From Macrolepiota albuminosa (Eukaryota; Basidiomycota; Agaricomycetes; Agaricales; Agaricaceae): 64,000 nt of DNA. Positions 34,928 through 47,153 of the stretch are shown here, piece after piece. How positions within the stretch are numbered: position 1 is the stretch's first letter; every line of letters begins with the position of its first letter. Location: positions 682,001 to 746,000 of the forward strand of contig JAMWFC010000053.1 in the NCBI GenBank assembly GCA_027475525.1. The letters are read 5' to 3'. The position numbers and the translations under genes were made by a program. The notes under the pieces were generated by a model. It saw nothing but the letters and a program-made list of their open reading frames with translations. It was not told the DNA's origin and did no database searches.

Positions 34928-36935
34928 TTTGCTTTATGATACCTCTCTTGAAGTTTGTTTATTTTCTGCATTGTTCACTGAAACCGGAAATCAAATATCA
35001 AACGAAAGCACAAGGCCGCATGAATAAAGAGAGTATCTCTCCACGAGCCGCTCAAATTCAGTTATACTCTGGGTTTGGTTTAAAATAATCCCTTACTTGT
35101 ATGTAGCACAAAGGATTTTGACTCATGGGCGAGATAGAAACAAGAAACCTAGTCATGAGCCCAGTACTTGAAGTGGAGAAAAAGGATATGGTGTAGACCT
35201 CAAACTCCGGTTGTTGCCAAAGGTGATAGCCTGACTAAGAAAAGTTATGCCATCTTTTCCTACACCAACTGAAACTATTGAGGTAACATGGCTTGAAGGG
35301 CAACTCCAAAAGAAGGGAATCCTAGAAGATGATAATGTGTTAATGCTCATAGATGTATTGTATGAAGGATTATCATGTAATGCACTCATACTCTTGCTAA
35401 TGGTTGATCAAGCACAGCAACTACTTCCCAAACAAGATAGCACCTGCCAGGCCTCATTATTAACCCTTATGTCAATAGAAAACCCATACCTACTACTTAC
35501 TTTGATCTTTCGAAGGCATCTCTCAACCTGTCGTGATTGCCTGGAGGGCATATGTAGCAACAGCACCAGCCACTTACCCTATTTGTCACTCCTTTTACTT
35601 CAGACCCTTACCCGTTCCTTACCACACACCACCCATTTTAATTACCTGCTCCATGCCCTATAAATACCTGGTAGTCTATGTTGTAGGTAGTTCTTTCCAA
35701 TTCGAGAGCTTACACCCATTCTCATTGTAGTGAAGACTCTTTTCTCGTGTGACCTCACTGTGACTACACGCTGCAGTTACACAGATCCGATGTCATTTTT
35801 CTCAGGCCTTAGTTGCCAGTGATATTGTCGGCAACGGTCTGGGTGGCGAGCGCAATGAGGTGGAATATTATAGCGCTGAGAGAACTTGCGCAGGGAGTTA
35901 CTTATTATACACTTGACTGTAACACGACTCTAAAAACGGTGGGCTGATACTTGGCTGCTTGGCGCCGAGCTTGGACATTGTGGGAACTAATGGCATTCCG
36001 TTCCAGCTCAGAGGGCCATCATATTTGGTAGTTGCTCTGCATAAATTCTTGCAGGCAATATCTGGGCAAAACCTGCTTTTCTGTGCAATTAATGCCTAGG
36101 GAAGCGCTGTGGAATTCTAGCAACACTCTTTGGTCTTCTGGCATTCCAATTAGATAATTCTTATACAACAGATTATTCTGATAGGTATCAAAAAGTAAGT
36201 TTAAGATTATGGTTTTGCTAAATATGTAGTTGCGAGCATGGTGAGGGACTCTGCCAAGACATGCCATGCAACCTAAAGACATGACAGGGCTAACAAGTAC
36301 TTGAGAACTTTTGACAGCTACCATGTGGAAAAATACTCTTGTCCAAGAAATGATAGCGACAATTACTAGGACCATGGCCAGACCAGAGCCAAGTAAGTCC
36401 TTGGCCATCGGATTGTTTGCATTTGCTGACCTACAATGCAACGTTTCAGAGATTGCACATGGTATTAATAATTGTCTCGTATGGCAAAAACATATCCAGG
36501 TTTATACTAAGTTCTGGTACTGAGGGTCCCTCATCAGGAGCCTCATTGTTTGGTCATGCAGAGACTTGTCTGTTTGCTGGGCGAACATCTGGAGCTCTGT
36601 AATGAGCAGGTATGCAGTGATTCTGTTGCATCAAGGGGCATGCATATTCAAATAGTATTTAAAGAGCTGGTTAAGCTCTAATGGAGTGTGGGGAAGACCG
36701 CAAGGGGAAAACTTGTAAATAACACTGGCTGGAATGCCAGCACAGTGCCCAAAAGAAAACTCATATGCTACTGCCCAGTTGGCGTTGGCTCCCAACAACA
36801 CAGTATTTGAGTGATACAAATAATAGGTGCAGTAAGTGCTCCTCTAAAGCATGAGTTCATTTGCTCAATGTTGAGTGGGCCCCACACCTTCACCCCCAAT
36901 CCATCAGGGATCTTCCCCAAAAACTCATCTTTGCG
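34928..36935. other. Unassigned 2-kb stretch between TOP2 and the retrotransposon island
   Basis: Several open frames are present but unrecognised. One on the plus strand at 35247-35663 is Leu-rich. Two minus-strand blocks look coding (36019-36441 with a hydrophobic GSGLAMVLVIVAIISWTRVF, and 36631-36819 with LLGANANWAVAYEFSFGHCA and GIPASVIYKFSPCGLPHTPL). They may be remnants of an element or a decayed gene. The stretch ends where sequence similar to gypsy RNase H begins at about 36,936. Confidence 0.35.
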
Positions 36936-38631
36936 TCAGATCCCATCTGCAAGAAAATCCCGGCAATGGCATAGTTGGAGGCGTCGCATTCTAGGATAAT
37001 CGGGAGGGCTGGGTTGTAGTGCCAGAGTATGGGGGCGACTGTGAAAGCCTCCTTGAGCAGGTTAAAGACGCTCTGGCACTTACTGTCCCAGTTCCAGGCG
37101 ACGTCCTTGCGTGTGAGCTGGTTGAGGGGTTTTGTGATACCGGAGTAGTTGTTTATAAACCTCCAGTAGAAATTAGCGAAACCTAAGAAGGATTGTACTT
37201 CCTTGACGTTCCGGGGTTGCGGCCAGTTGACAATGGCCTCGACCTTGTGGGGGTCCATGCGAACGCCCTTTGAGGATACAATGACGCCGAGATACTCAAC
37301 CTCTTCCATGTGGAAGGAACATTTCTCAGGCTTGGCGTGGAGGTTGTGCTCCCGGAGGCGTTCAAGGACTTGCCGGACATGCTTCTGGTGATCCTCCTTC
37401 GAGTCGGAGTAGATGAGGATGTCGTCCAAGTAGATGATCATGAAAACGTCGCTCATGTCGTGGAAGATGTCGTTCATGAAATATTGGAATGTGGCGGGGG
37501 AGTTAGTCATTCTGAAAGGCATCACAAGGTACTCAAACAGACCATACCGTGTGCAGAACATGGTTTTCCACTCATGTCCCGGGGCGATGCAGACGTTGTT
37601 GTAGCTGGAGTGGAGGTCAATTTTCATGTAAACCTTGGCACTGCGGAGTCGATCGACCAGATTGCCGACAAGCGGGAGCTGGTAGCGGTTCTTCTTGGCA
37701 ATCTTATTGAGTCTCCGGTAGTTGACACAGAGTCGGAGTGAACCGTCCTTCTTCTTGGCGAATAGAACCAGGGCTCCGGTGGCGGAGACAGAGGGTCGGA
37801 TGAATCCCTTACCAAGCATTTCATCGAGGTAGTCCTTGAGGGCCTGGAGTTTGACTTCCGACATGTTGTACACCTTGCTGAAAGGGGGGGCGGCTCCTTC
37901 CTTGAGGTCGATAGTATGGTCATAAGGACGGTGAGGGGGAATCTCCTTGGCGTCTCCTTCAAAGAATACGTCAGCAAACTCGTGATACTCCAGGGGAACT
38001 ACTTCTCGGAGGATCTGCTCCTTGGTTTTCTTTTCCAGGGGGATAGCATCCCCTCATAGGTGTTCTTCTGGGAGAGATAGCGAGGTGTGTAGCTGAAACA
38101 TGGGGGTTCTGTCTTTCATGAGGCAGGCAAAGGGGGCGGCTCCAATGATCCTAATGTCGTTCAGGTCGATCGGGGTCACGGATGCATTGGCCGGAGCAGG
38201 TTTGATGTGTGTCTGAGATTGGCCTAGGTAGTTTGGCCCTTTGTACTTGTTCTGAGGAATGTTTGGGGGTTGATTGGGGGCTTTGCGGGCTCGGACAGGC
38301 ATGGGTGGCGTATGTGTGGGAGGCACGGCTGTCGTCCCGGAGGTGTTGGGCATCGGGCCACTCCCCAGGGCCCAGAGGTGCATGGCGGTCAAGGGGTGGT
38401 CTTCAGGTCCCGGGAAGGTCATGGTGAGCGGCCTCCAATCAATGTTGGGGTTCGTGTCGCGCAGCCAGGGTAGTCTCAGCACCATCGGGGTCAATTCGTG
38501 AAGTCGCGTGACCAGGAAGTTGGAGGTGAACTTGTAGTCATTGTCCAGGGTCACGCATCCCAAGTGAGACCTCTGGATGGGGCTGGAGGAGGAGGGGGTG
38601 CCGTCGAGGCGTTGCAGGCGGAGGGGCTGGT
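36936..38631 (-). mobile_element. Older Ty3/gypsy element, left (3'-side) fragment
   Basis: Read on the minus strand, this holds part of the second protease domain (38631-38054), then reverse transcriptase (37873-36890 frame). It covers the RT motifs [67 protein letters not shown] and FLGFANFYWRFINNYSG, and the start of RNase H (LECDASNYAIAGIF). It stops near 36936, so the rest of RNase H, the integrase and the 3' LTR are missing. It is homologous to 43300-45000 of the young element and joins the right fragment at 49852 once the young insertion is removed. Confidence 0.88.
38627..38631. repeat. Target site duplication CTGGT, left copy
   Basis: CTGGT precedes the 5' LTR and recurs at 49852-49856 after the 3' LTR. 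This marks the insertion of the young element into the older one. Confidence 0.92.
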
Positions 38632-39403
38632 TGTCACGACCCCTCCCCCCCGGAACCTCCCCAGGACACCCCCGGAGCCCCACCCGGGAACCTCTTCCGT
38701 CAATCCCACAGCGCACCCCGCCCCCACAGCTGCCGACGCCGCCATCACACACATCAATGACCGCCATCAGCCAACCCCCCCAGGACCCCTGCATCACGGA
38801 CCCCGGGATCAACCGCCATCAATGACCGGATCACGCAGCCCGCATCTGGCCATCACGCATCATGCCCCATGCATCACGACTCCCTCCGCGCCAATTGATC
38901 GCGCGTTCCCACATGCGCGATCTCGGTATACAGTCCCTGACCGCTACTCAATGACCCCCGGAACTCATCCCAGACACCCTGGAATCCCGAGACACGATCC
39001 GTAGTACTTATAGTGTAGTTCTCCGCTGTATTCGCTAGTCTTGATATTACTTTGGTTATTGCGTGCCCTTTTGCTTGACTGGTACGCCTTGATTGGTACG
39101 CTTCGACTGGCACGCCTAAGTATTTGCGTGCTCTAAGTTTTGGTACGCACTTCGCGACTCTTGATTTACTAACTTGGTCTCATCTTAGAACCTCCGGTTC
39201 ACGACTCGACCCCCTCTAGCTCTCAGTTACCTCCAACCCAAAACTCCCGGACTCTAGTCCTCTCTCCCGGGATTACCCCTGTCCTTGTCTTGAACCCCGG
39301 AGTCCTAGCCCTGGAGTTCCAGACACCTGAGTATTCGTAGGTCAAGTCCGCATTGTAAGGGCGTTGCTTTCCCGGAAAGCCCCCGACTCAGCGGAACCTG
39401 ACA
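38632..39403 (+). repeat. 5' LTR of the young element
   Basis: The LTR is 772 bp, TGTCAC...CTGACA. It differs from the 3' LTR mainly by lacking 20 bp after position about 38769. A TATA-like ttatagtg lies near 39006-39013. Confidence 0.92.
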
Positions 39404-39469
39404 TAATATCAAGACTCCCTCCTTACACCGTTCTTGATGGCTACGTATACTCACACTTACTACCCCACG

Positions 39470-39623
39470 GGGTACCAGACCAACCCTTACGGACGCCCGG
39501 TACCCGATCACTACTCTGCGCAGACCCCCCGCCCCGTCTATCCACCGGGTACCAGACCAACCCTTACGGACGCCCGGTACCCGATCACTACTCTGCGCAG
39601 ACCCCCCGCCCCGTCTATCCACC
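39470..39623. repeat. 77-bp tandem duplication D
   Basis: 39470-39546 equals 39547-39623, in gag. Confidence 0.95.
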
Positions 39624-39674
39624 TCTCCCATACAAACCTCAATATCTCCACCGCCACTGGGCCCCCGACCTGTC

Positions 39675-39828
39675 CCTCTACGACCTGGGGCCCTCAGCCA
39701 GCTGGGCCCCTCCGCCCAACTTAGCCATGGCACGACCCGTGGAGGTCCCCTCCTCTACGACCTGGGGCCCTCAGCCAGCTGGGCCCCTCCGCCCAACTTA
39801 GCCATGGCACGACCCGTGGAGGTCCCCT
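39675..39828. repeat. 77-bp tandem duplication E
   Basis: 39675-39751 equals 39752-39828, in gag. Confidence 0.95.
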
Positions 39829-40519
39829 CATACCAGAGCATCTCCGGGGGCCTGCCGGAGACTCCACCTGTACCCAGTGGACCTCGCCCGATTCCCCCCA
39901 GCGAAGGCCCCTTTGCACCCACCCCCTACTACAGTTATCAGCGCTCTGTCCCCCAACCCCGAGAACTCCGAGGACCCCCCTACCCCGACTACCCCCCTCG
40001 TCATTACCCGGCCGCCGCTCCACCCGCTCGAACCCCTCCCTCGCCAATGGGACAACAACGCCTCGAGGAGTATGAACGGCAACGGAACGAGGTACTCTGC
40101 TCCCTCAGGATCTCACCGGAGGACTTCGCGCAACGGACAAGGACGCTGCTTGTAGAATTCGGACACGACAACTTTGAAGGCACTCCGGAGGAATGGGCTC
40201 ACTGCCTGGTCAAATTCGGGGATCGCCTCACGTGAGGAGAACTCCCAGAGCAAACCACGGTAAAGTATAGGCGCAATACGATCCTCCGGGAAGAATTACA
40301 GCAACTGCTCGACGAAGTCCACGCATCCCCCTCCCCTCGGCCCCTCAACGACCCCACGGACCCAGGACGCTCGATTCACATTCAACGGGAATCCCCGGAA
40401 CTGGCCCCAGCAGTCCCGGCAGTCCCAGCAGTCCCCACTCTGGAACAACGACAACGGGAAGAGCGGCAAAACGCCTCAGCAATACTGCGGTCCCTCAACC
40501 CGACGGGAGGGCTATTCGA

Positions 40520-40673
40520 TCAGCCTGCCGCCCGCACGGTAGGATTGTCAACTCGCCGTAGGGCTAACTCAGTTCCTAGCACCTTCGAGACCTGGGTCAG
40601 CCTGCCGCCCGCACGGTAGGATTGTCAACTCGCCGTAGGGCTAACTCAGTTCCTAGCACCTTCGAGACCTGGG
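40520..40673. repeat. 77-bp tandem duplication F
   Basis: 40520-40596 equals 40597-40673, in gag. Confidence 0.95.
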
Positions 40674-41645
40674 AACAGCCCCAGGAACCCCTGGAACCCC
40701 TCCCGCGAACAGACAACGCCCAACCCCCGGCCCCGGCAAACCCCGGTGGACCCCGCGTGGACACCCCTAGCACAGACGACACGCTCTGCTACATCGACGA
40801 GCTCACGCGTGGCAACAACGAACCACGTCCCGCGCCCGCGCCCATCCCAGTACCGCCCCCTATGTCAGCCCTGGCCCCTCTGGAATGCAACTTCCGCCGC
40901 GACCCCCCACCCCACTTCGATCTGCGGAACCCCCCATGGCCTCTGATGCAAGCACGACCCTCCCGGGTTGAACGTCCCCCGCGCAACCCGGCACCCAACC
41001 CAGCACCCGACCTCCCTCCGCCCAACCCGACACCGCCAAACCCTCCCCGACCGCCTCCGCCACCCCCAGCCGAACCTCGAGGACGACCCCCAGGGCCCCC
41101 ACCTCTGCCACCCCCTGCATGGAGACCCGGGCCTTCCCCCGGCAGGAACGAACCCCCCTGGGATAACGGACCCCCCGGGCGTGGACCCCCAGGTGAGCCA
41201 CCCGGAGGAGGCCCTCCAGGCGGGTGGGGTCCCGCCCTTGGTGCTTTTCCTCCTCAAGGAGGGGGGGGTAATCATTACTACTACTATTACAATGCTGGCC
41301 CTCCTCCCCGCAACGCTGGCGGACTGGACAACGCTCGCGACGCCCTCGCCCGCGAAGAACGACTGGACATTCAAAAGCCTGACGCTTTCACGGGCCGGGA
41401 CCCCCGAAAATGGCGTACCTTCCTCACTCAGTGTCTCAATACATTCCAGGCAAAGCCGCTCACATTTCAGGTTGACAGCTCCCGGGTGGCCTTTGCCGCA
41501 TCGTACCTCCAGGGGATCGCCTTCGATCACTACACGGCCCTCATCCAGTTTGACCCCAACAACCCGGCACTTGCTCGCTGGCAGGCCTTTGTCGACAAGT
41601 TCTCTGGGAAGTTCGGAATCTACGACACTGTGGCCGAGGCCGAGG

Positions 41646-41799
41646 ACAACCTCTTCAACCTCCGGATGCGCTCGGAAGAATGTTTCACCACCTTTATCGT
41701 ACGTTTTGAGAAGGAAGCTTACACAACCTCTTCAACCTCCGGATGCGCTCGGAAGAATGTTTCACCACCTTTATCGTACGTTTTGAGAAGGAAGCTTAC
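41646..41799. repeat. 77-bp tandem duplication G
   Basis: 41646-41722 equals 41723-41799, in the capsid-like part of gag. Confidence 0.95.
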
Positions 41800-41946
41800 G
41801 AAACAGGTTGGAACTACAGCGCCCTCCGGTACGCCCTCTGCCGTGCCCTGCCACAACGCATTAAGGACGTCCTCCGACTCGCCCCAAAACAACCCTCCTA
41901 CAACGGATACAAGGCCCTCGTCATGCAGATCGACCAACGCTACTGG

Positions 41947-42100
41947 GAAGACCGCAGCGAGTATTCGAATTCCCGACCCCCCTGGAACCCTAGAGGAGGA
42001 CCCCCTTGGCCCTCCAGCGAAGCGAAGACCGCAGCGAGTATTCGAATTCCCGACCCCCCTGGAACCCTAGAGGAGGACCCCCTTGGCCCTCCAGCGAAGC
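41947..42100. repeat. 77-bp tandem duplication H
   Basis: 41947-42023 equals 42024-42100, in gag before the zinc knuckle. Confidence 0.95.
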
Positions 42101-42485
42101 CCCCAACCCCCAAGGTCGGAACCCCGGTCCCCCCGCATTCCCTGGCAGCCGACCCCCGGTGAGTCGTGGCCCGCCCAATGCTAACCCCGGCAGCGGCGCC
42201 CGCCCCCAGGCCCAACTCAACGCCGCTGTGGCCGCCCATGACCCGGGCAACGTGCCAAGCCCCGAGGAACCCCCGGAAGACCCCGAAGACTTCAACCTTG
42301 ACGACGAATGGGACGAGGAGGCCCTCTGGGCCAACCGGCTTCAAAAAAAGAGACGGCCCTGGATCGAAGTCCCGACGGATATGCAGGAACGACGGAGAAG
42401 GGAGGGCGTCTGCATACTCTGTGGTGAGAAAGACCATTTCATCTCCAAGTGCCCCAAATGACAGGTCATGGGACGTGCCACCTGG

Positions 42486-42639
42486 ACCTTCAAAGGGGAG
42501 GACGCCACCTACGAGTATTCGGAAAACAACCTGGCGATTTAGACCCGGAAGACGCCCTAAATACCTTCAAAGGGGAGGACGCCACCTACGAGTATTCGGA
42601 AAACAACCTGGCGATTTAGACCCGGAAGACGCCCTAAAT
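42486..42639. repeat. 77-bp tandem duplication I
   Basis: 42486-42562 equals 42563-42639, between gag and protease. Confidence 0.95.
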
Positions 42640-45600
42640 TGCAGAATCAACCCTGACGTCTTCTCCGTCCCGGTCTCACATCTTCGCTCTACGACACTCA
42701 TACAGGACACCCTCACGGCTTACCTACCCTCCCACTCATCACACTCCCTCCTCCTCAAAACCCACCTCACCCCCTCCGGAACCCCCCTTGACACCCTCGT
42801 TGACAGTGGCGCCACCGACAACTTCATCGACAAAGCATGGTCTACCTCTGCCCCGGAACCCGCTCAGCGACTCCCGGTCCCGGTATGGCTCTGCCTCTTC
42901 GACGGAGACACCTCTACGGCAGGGGACATCACTTATTTTGTGCGTATGCCCGTTACTTTCGCCAACGGACAGACTCATACCCTCCGGATGTTGATAACCA
43001 AACTTCACCCTTCCGCACCCCTGGTCCTAGGGCTTCCGTGGCTCCGAGACACCAACCCCCGCATCGATTGGCGACATCTCACTCTTCGCCTAACCCGGGA
43101 CCCGACACCCAACGACCAGCAACTCCCCTTCGACATCCTCCACTCTCCAGACCCTATCCCGAAGGACGGGCCCCCATCACCCCCCGGACTCCAGTCCCGT
43201 TCATCCCGATCCTTCGTCATCAATGCCAGGCTGGACGGCGCCCCAGGACCAGTCTCGGCCCTCATCGACAGCGGAGCCACCGGAGTTTTCATCAGCGACG
43301 CTCTCGACCTCCCCCACGACTCCCTCGACCAGCCCCTCCGCCTGCAACGCCTCGACGGCACCTTCTCCTCCTCCGGCCCCATCCAGAGGTCTTACTCGGG
43401 ACACGTGACCCTGGACAACAACTACGAGTTCACCTCCGACTTCTTGGTCAAGCGACTTCACAAATCGACTCCGATGGTGCTGGGACTACCCTGGCTGTGC
43501 AACATGAACCCCGACATTGATTGGAGGACGCTCACCATGACCTTCCCGGGACCCGAAGACCACTCCTTGACCGCTGTGCACCTCCGGGCCCTAGGGAACG
43601 ACCCGATGCCCGACACCCCCGGGACAACTGCCGCGCCCCCCACGCCCATCCGAGACCGCAAGGCCCCCAATCGACCCCCAAACATTCCTCAGAACAAGTA
43701 CAAAGAGCCGAACTACCCCTGCCAGTCTCAGACACGCGTCACACCCGCTCCGGCCGATGCTTCCGCGACCCCAATCGACCCGAGCGCCCTCGACATTAGG
43801 ATCATTGGGGCCGCCCCCTTCGCCCGCCTCATGAGGGAGGGAACTCCCACGTTTCAGCTGCACACCTCGCCTTCTCTCCCGGAAGAACACCTACGAGGGG
43901 ACGCTATTCCCCCAGAACAGAAAACCGAGGAGCAAATCCTCTGAGAAGTAGTTCCCCCGGAGTATCACGAGTTCGCTGACGTATTCTCCGAAGGAGACGC
44001 CAAGGAGATCCCCCCTCACCGCCCCTATGATCACACCATCGACCTCGAGGAAGGAGCCACTCCCCCTTTCGGCAAGGTCTACAACATGTCGGAGGTCGAA
44101 CTCCGGGCTCTTAAGGACTACCTTGACGAAATGCTCAGTAAGGGATTCATCCGACCCTCCGCCTCCGCCGCTGGAGCCCCGGTTCTATTCGCCAAGAAGA
44201 AGGACGGCTCGCTCCGACTCTGTGTTGACTACCGGGGACTCAATAAGATCACCAAGAAGAACCGCTACCCGCTTCCGCTCATTGGCGACCTGGTCGATCG
44301 ACTCCACAGCGCCAAGGTCTACACAAAGATCGACCTCCGCTCCGGTTACAACAACGTCCGCATCACCCCGGGACACGAGTAGAAAACCGCGTTCCACACG
44401 CAGTATGGTCTGTTTGAGTACCTTGTGATGCCTTTCGGAATGACTAACTCCCCCGCCATGTTCCAATACTTCATGAACGACATCTTCCACGACATGAGCG
44501 ACGTCTTCATGATCGTCTACCTGGACGACATCCTCATTTATTCCGACTCGCCGGAGGATCACCAGAAGCATGTCCGGCAAGTCCTCGAACGCCTCCGGGA
44601 GCACAACCTCCACGCCAAGCCCGAGAAGTGTTCATTCCACACGGAAGAGGTTGAGTATCTTGGCGTCATAGTATCCCCGAATGGCGTTCGCATGGACCCC
44701 CACAAGGTCGAGGCCATCGTCAACTGGCCGCAGCCCCGGAACGTCAAGGAAGTACAGTCTTTCTTGGGTTTCGCTAACTTCTACCGGAGGTTCATAGATA
44801 ACTACTCCGGTATCACAAAACCCCTCAACCGGCTCACACGCAAGGACGTCGCCTGGAACTGGGACAGTAAGTGCCAGAGTGTCTTTAACCTGCTCAAGGA
44901 GGCTTTCACGACCGCCCCCGTACTCCGGCACTACGACCCGACCCTCCCGATTATCCTGGAATGCAACGCCTCCGACTACGCCATCGCCGGGATTCTCTTG
45001 CAGATGGAACCTGCTGGAGGGGAGCCCCGGCCAGTTGCCTTCTACATCCGGTCCATGATCGACGCCGAGCTCAACTACGACATTTACGACAAGGAACTCC
45101 TCGCCATCGTCGAAGCCTTCAAGCAATGGCGGGCCTACCTCGAGGGAGCCCGGCACCGGATCCAGGTCTATTCGGATCATAATAACCTGCAGTACTTCAC
45201 CACGACCAAACAACTCAGTCGACGACAGGCCCGATGGTCCGAGATCCTCTCAGAGTACGACTTCACAATCCAGTACCGCCCGGGACGACTCGGCACCAAG
45301 CCCAATGCCCTCACCCATTGACCGGACGTCTACCCCAAGAAGTTATTTGAGGCGGAACGCAATGCGTTCAATCATTGCGTGGTGATCCCTCCCAAACATT
45401 TGAATGCCTTACTGATTTTAAACGAGGAAGGGACCCTGAGTCAGATCCACCGCGCCCCCCAAGACAAGTACTTCACCGACCATGACCCCCGCAAACCCCC
45501 TGATGGAACCGACCGGGACCCCGCCTTCTCCCTGTTCCCCGACGAAAAACTCCTCCTCTGGGACGGCCGCATCTACGTCCCGGATCACGCCCGACTTTGC

Positions 45601-46920
45601 TACGACGTCCTCCGTCAACACCACAACCACAAACTCCGGGGACATCCTGGAATACGTAAGACCCTTCAGCTCATCTCCCGGACTTACTTTTGGCCAGGGT
45701 TGAAGAAGGACGTGACCTGTTACATTCGATCGTGCGAGTCCTGCCTCTGGGCCAAGGTCCCCCGACACCGACTATACGGACTCCTGAAACCCCTGCCGGT
45801 CGGGCGACACCCCTGGTCCTCCATATCTCTGGACCACATCGTTGAGCTCCCGGAATCTGAAGGGTTCGATGCTATTCTCGTCGTTGTGTGCAGGCTGACC
45901 AAACAGGGCATCTTCCTACCCTGCCACACCACGGATACCGCCCCGGACTTCGCCCGGCTGTTCCTCGAGCACGTCTTTGCCAAACACGGACTCTCAGACG
46001 ACATCGTCTCCGACCGTGGCCCTCTCTTCGTGTCCAAGTTTTGGACTTCCCTGTGTAAGGCACTTGAAGTAAAGACTAACCTCTCTACTGCCTACCACCC
46101 CGAAACCGACGGTCAGACCGAAAGGGTCAACCAGTCCCTCGAGCAATACCTCCGGCTGTACGTCAACTACTTGCAGGACGATTGGCGCGCCGAGCTCCCC
46201 CTGGCCGAGTTCACCTACAACAACACGCCGCACTCTGCCACCGGGGTATCGCCTTTCTTTGCCAACAAGGGGTACCATCCTCGACTGACGCTCTTGCTCC
46301 AGGACATCCCGTCACACGCCGCCCACAAGGTCGCCTGGGATCTCCAGTCTCTTCACAAGTTTCTCTGGGAAGAAATTGACACCGCGAACCAGGCCTATGC
46401 GAAACACGCCGACCGAAAATGGGAAGACACCCCCGACTGGTCCCCCAGGACTAAGGTATGGTTGGATCAACGCCACCTCCGCACCCGCCGGCCTTCCCTG
46501 AAACTCGATCACAAGCGCCTTGGCCCATTCAAGATCTTGAAGAAGGTCTCATCCCACGCCTACAAGATTGAGCTCCCCCCGGGACTTAAAGGCCTGCACC
46601 CGGTATTCCACGTCCGCCTCCTAGAACGGCACCCCCCGGATCCCTTCTCTGAACGACAACCCAAACCCCCTCCCCCGGTCGAGGTCGAGGACGAGTACCA
46701 CTATGAAATCGAAGACATCCTCGACTCCCGGAACATTTGCGGATGACCCCACTTCCTCGTATGGTGGAAGGGATATGGCCCAGAAGACGACACTTGGGAA
46801 CCACGCCGAAACCTCAAAGGTGCCCTCGACAAACTCCAGGACTTCCAACAACGGCACCCGGGAAACGACCTTCCCGGGCGCAGGACTCACAGACGGCAGT
46901 AGTGGGTGTAACCCCCGCCT
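42640..46920 (+). pseudogene. pol polyprotein of the young gypsy element: PR-PR-RT-RNase H-IN-chromodomain
   Basis: Protease 1 has DTLVDSGATDNFID and LVLGLPWLRDTNPRIDW (about 42790-43080). Protease 2 has ALIDSGATGVFISDAL and MVLGLPWLCNMNPDIDW (43260-43530). RT follows with [36 protein letters not shown] and IVYLDDILIYSDS (44515-44550). RNase H has LECNASDYAIAGI, where the usual first Asp is Asn, and YDKELLAIVEAFKQWR. Integrase has an HHCC finger ([14 protein letters not shown]... CESC), [16 protein letters not shown] and [17 protein letters not shown] for the DDE triad. The chromodomain straddles a stop (YEIEDILDS before, [20 protein letters not shown] after 46746). Stops are TGA 43942, TAG 44380 (TGG in the old copy), TGA 45319 and TGA 46744. 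It is therefore not functional as sequenced. Confidence 0.9.
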
Positions 46921-47153
46921 CTGGGCCCAGTAGGGATTCAACTCCCATGTATACTTTCTACCTTTCCCTTTCTAGATCTTACTCCTTTTTAGTACCTTTT
47001 CATAGTAGTGTCCCGGCGTCTGGGCAAGATGTTCTTTCCGGTTTCTTTCGCCCCCTTACTCCTACTGACCCGGGACAGCCAAGTATATACATTTTTTTTA
47101 TATATAGTACACTATACTACAGCTACGGGACAGCAACAGGAAAACGGGGGCCC
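46921..47153. other. 3' untranslated stretch after pol
   Basis: This AT-richer spacer contains a tttttttatatatag run near 47090-47107, unlike the GC-rich coding parts. It separates the chromodomain end from the antisense gene. Confidence 0.5.

Larger units (their letters stand above)
39437..42461 (+). pseudogene. gag of the young gypsy element, broken
   Basis: ATG 39437 opens MATYTHTYYPTGYQTNPYGR and a Pro/Tyr-rich N-terminal region. A central capsid-like part follows (QKPDAFTGRDPRKWRTFLTQ, LNTFQAKPLTFQVDSSRVAF, WQAFVDKFSGKFG). The C-terminus carries a CX2CX4HX4C zinc knuckle (CILCGEKDHFISKC) before the stop at 42459-42461. The frame is interrupted by TGA at 40233-40235 (CGA expected) and by six 77-bp duplications (39470, 39675, 40520, 41646, 41947 and, just past the stop, 42486). 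The related older copy reads through the first two places without duplication. Gag would package the RNA into virus-like particles. Confidence 0.85.

Noticed and set aside
40865..41530. Long minus-strand open frames opposite gag and pol (also 44185-44613, 44632-45213)
   Set aside because: They mirror GC-rich coding sequence, have low-complexity Gly/Arg content and no start context or intron pattern. They are shadows of the plus-strand frames.
39470..42640. Gag tandem repeats as natural minisatellites
   Set aside because: Every unit is exactly 77 bp, occurs only twice and breaks the frame. The homologous older element lacks the first two. An assembly cause explains all of them.
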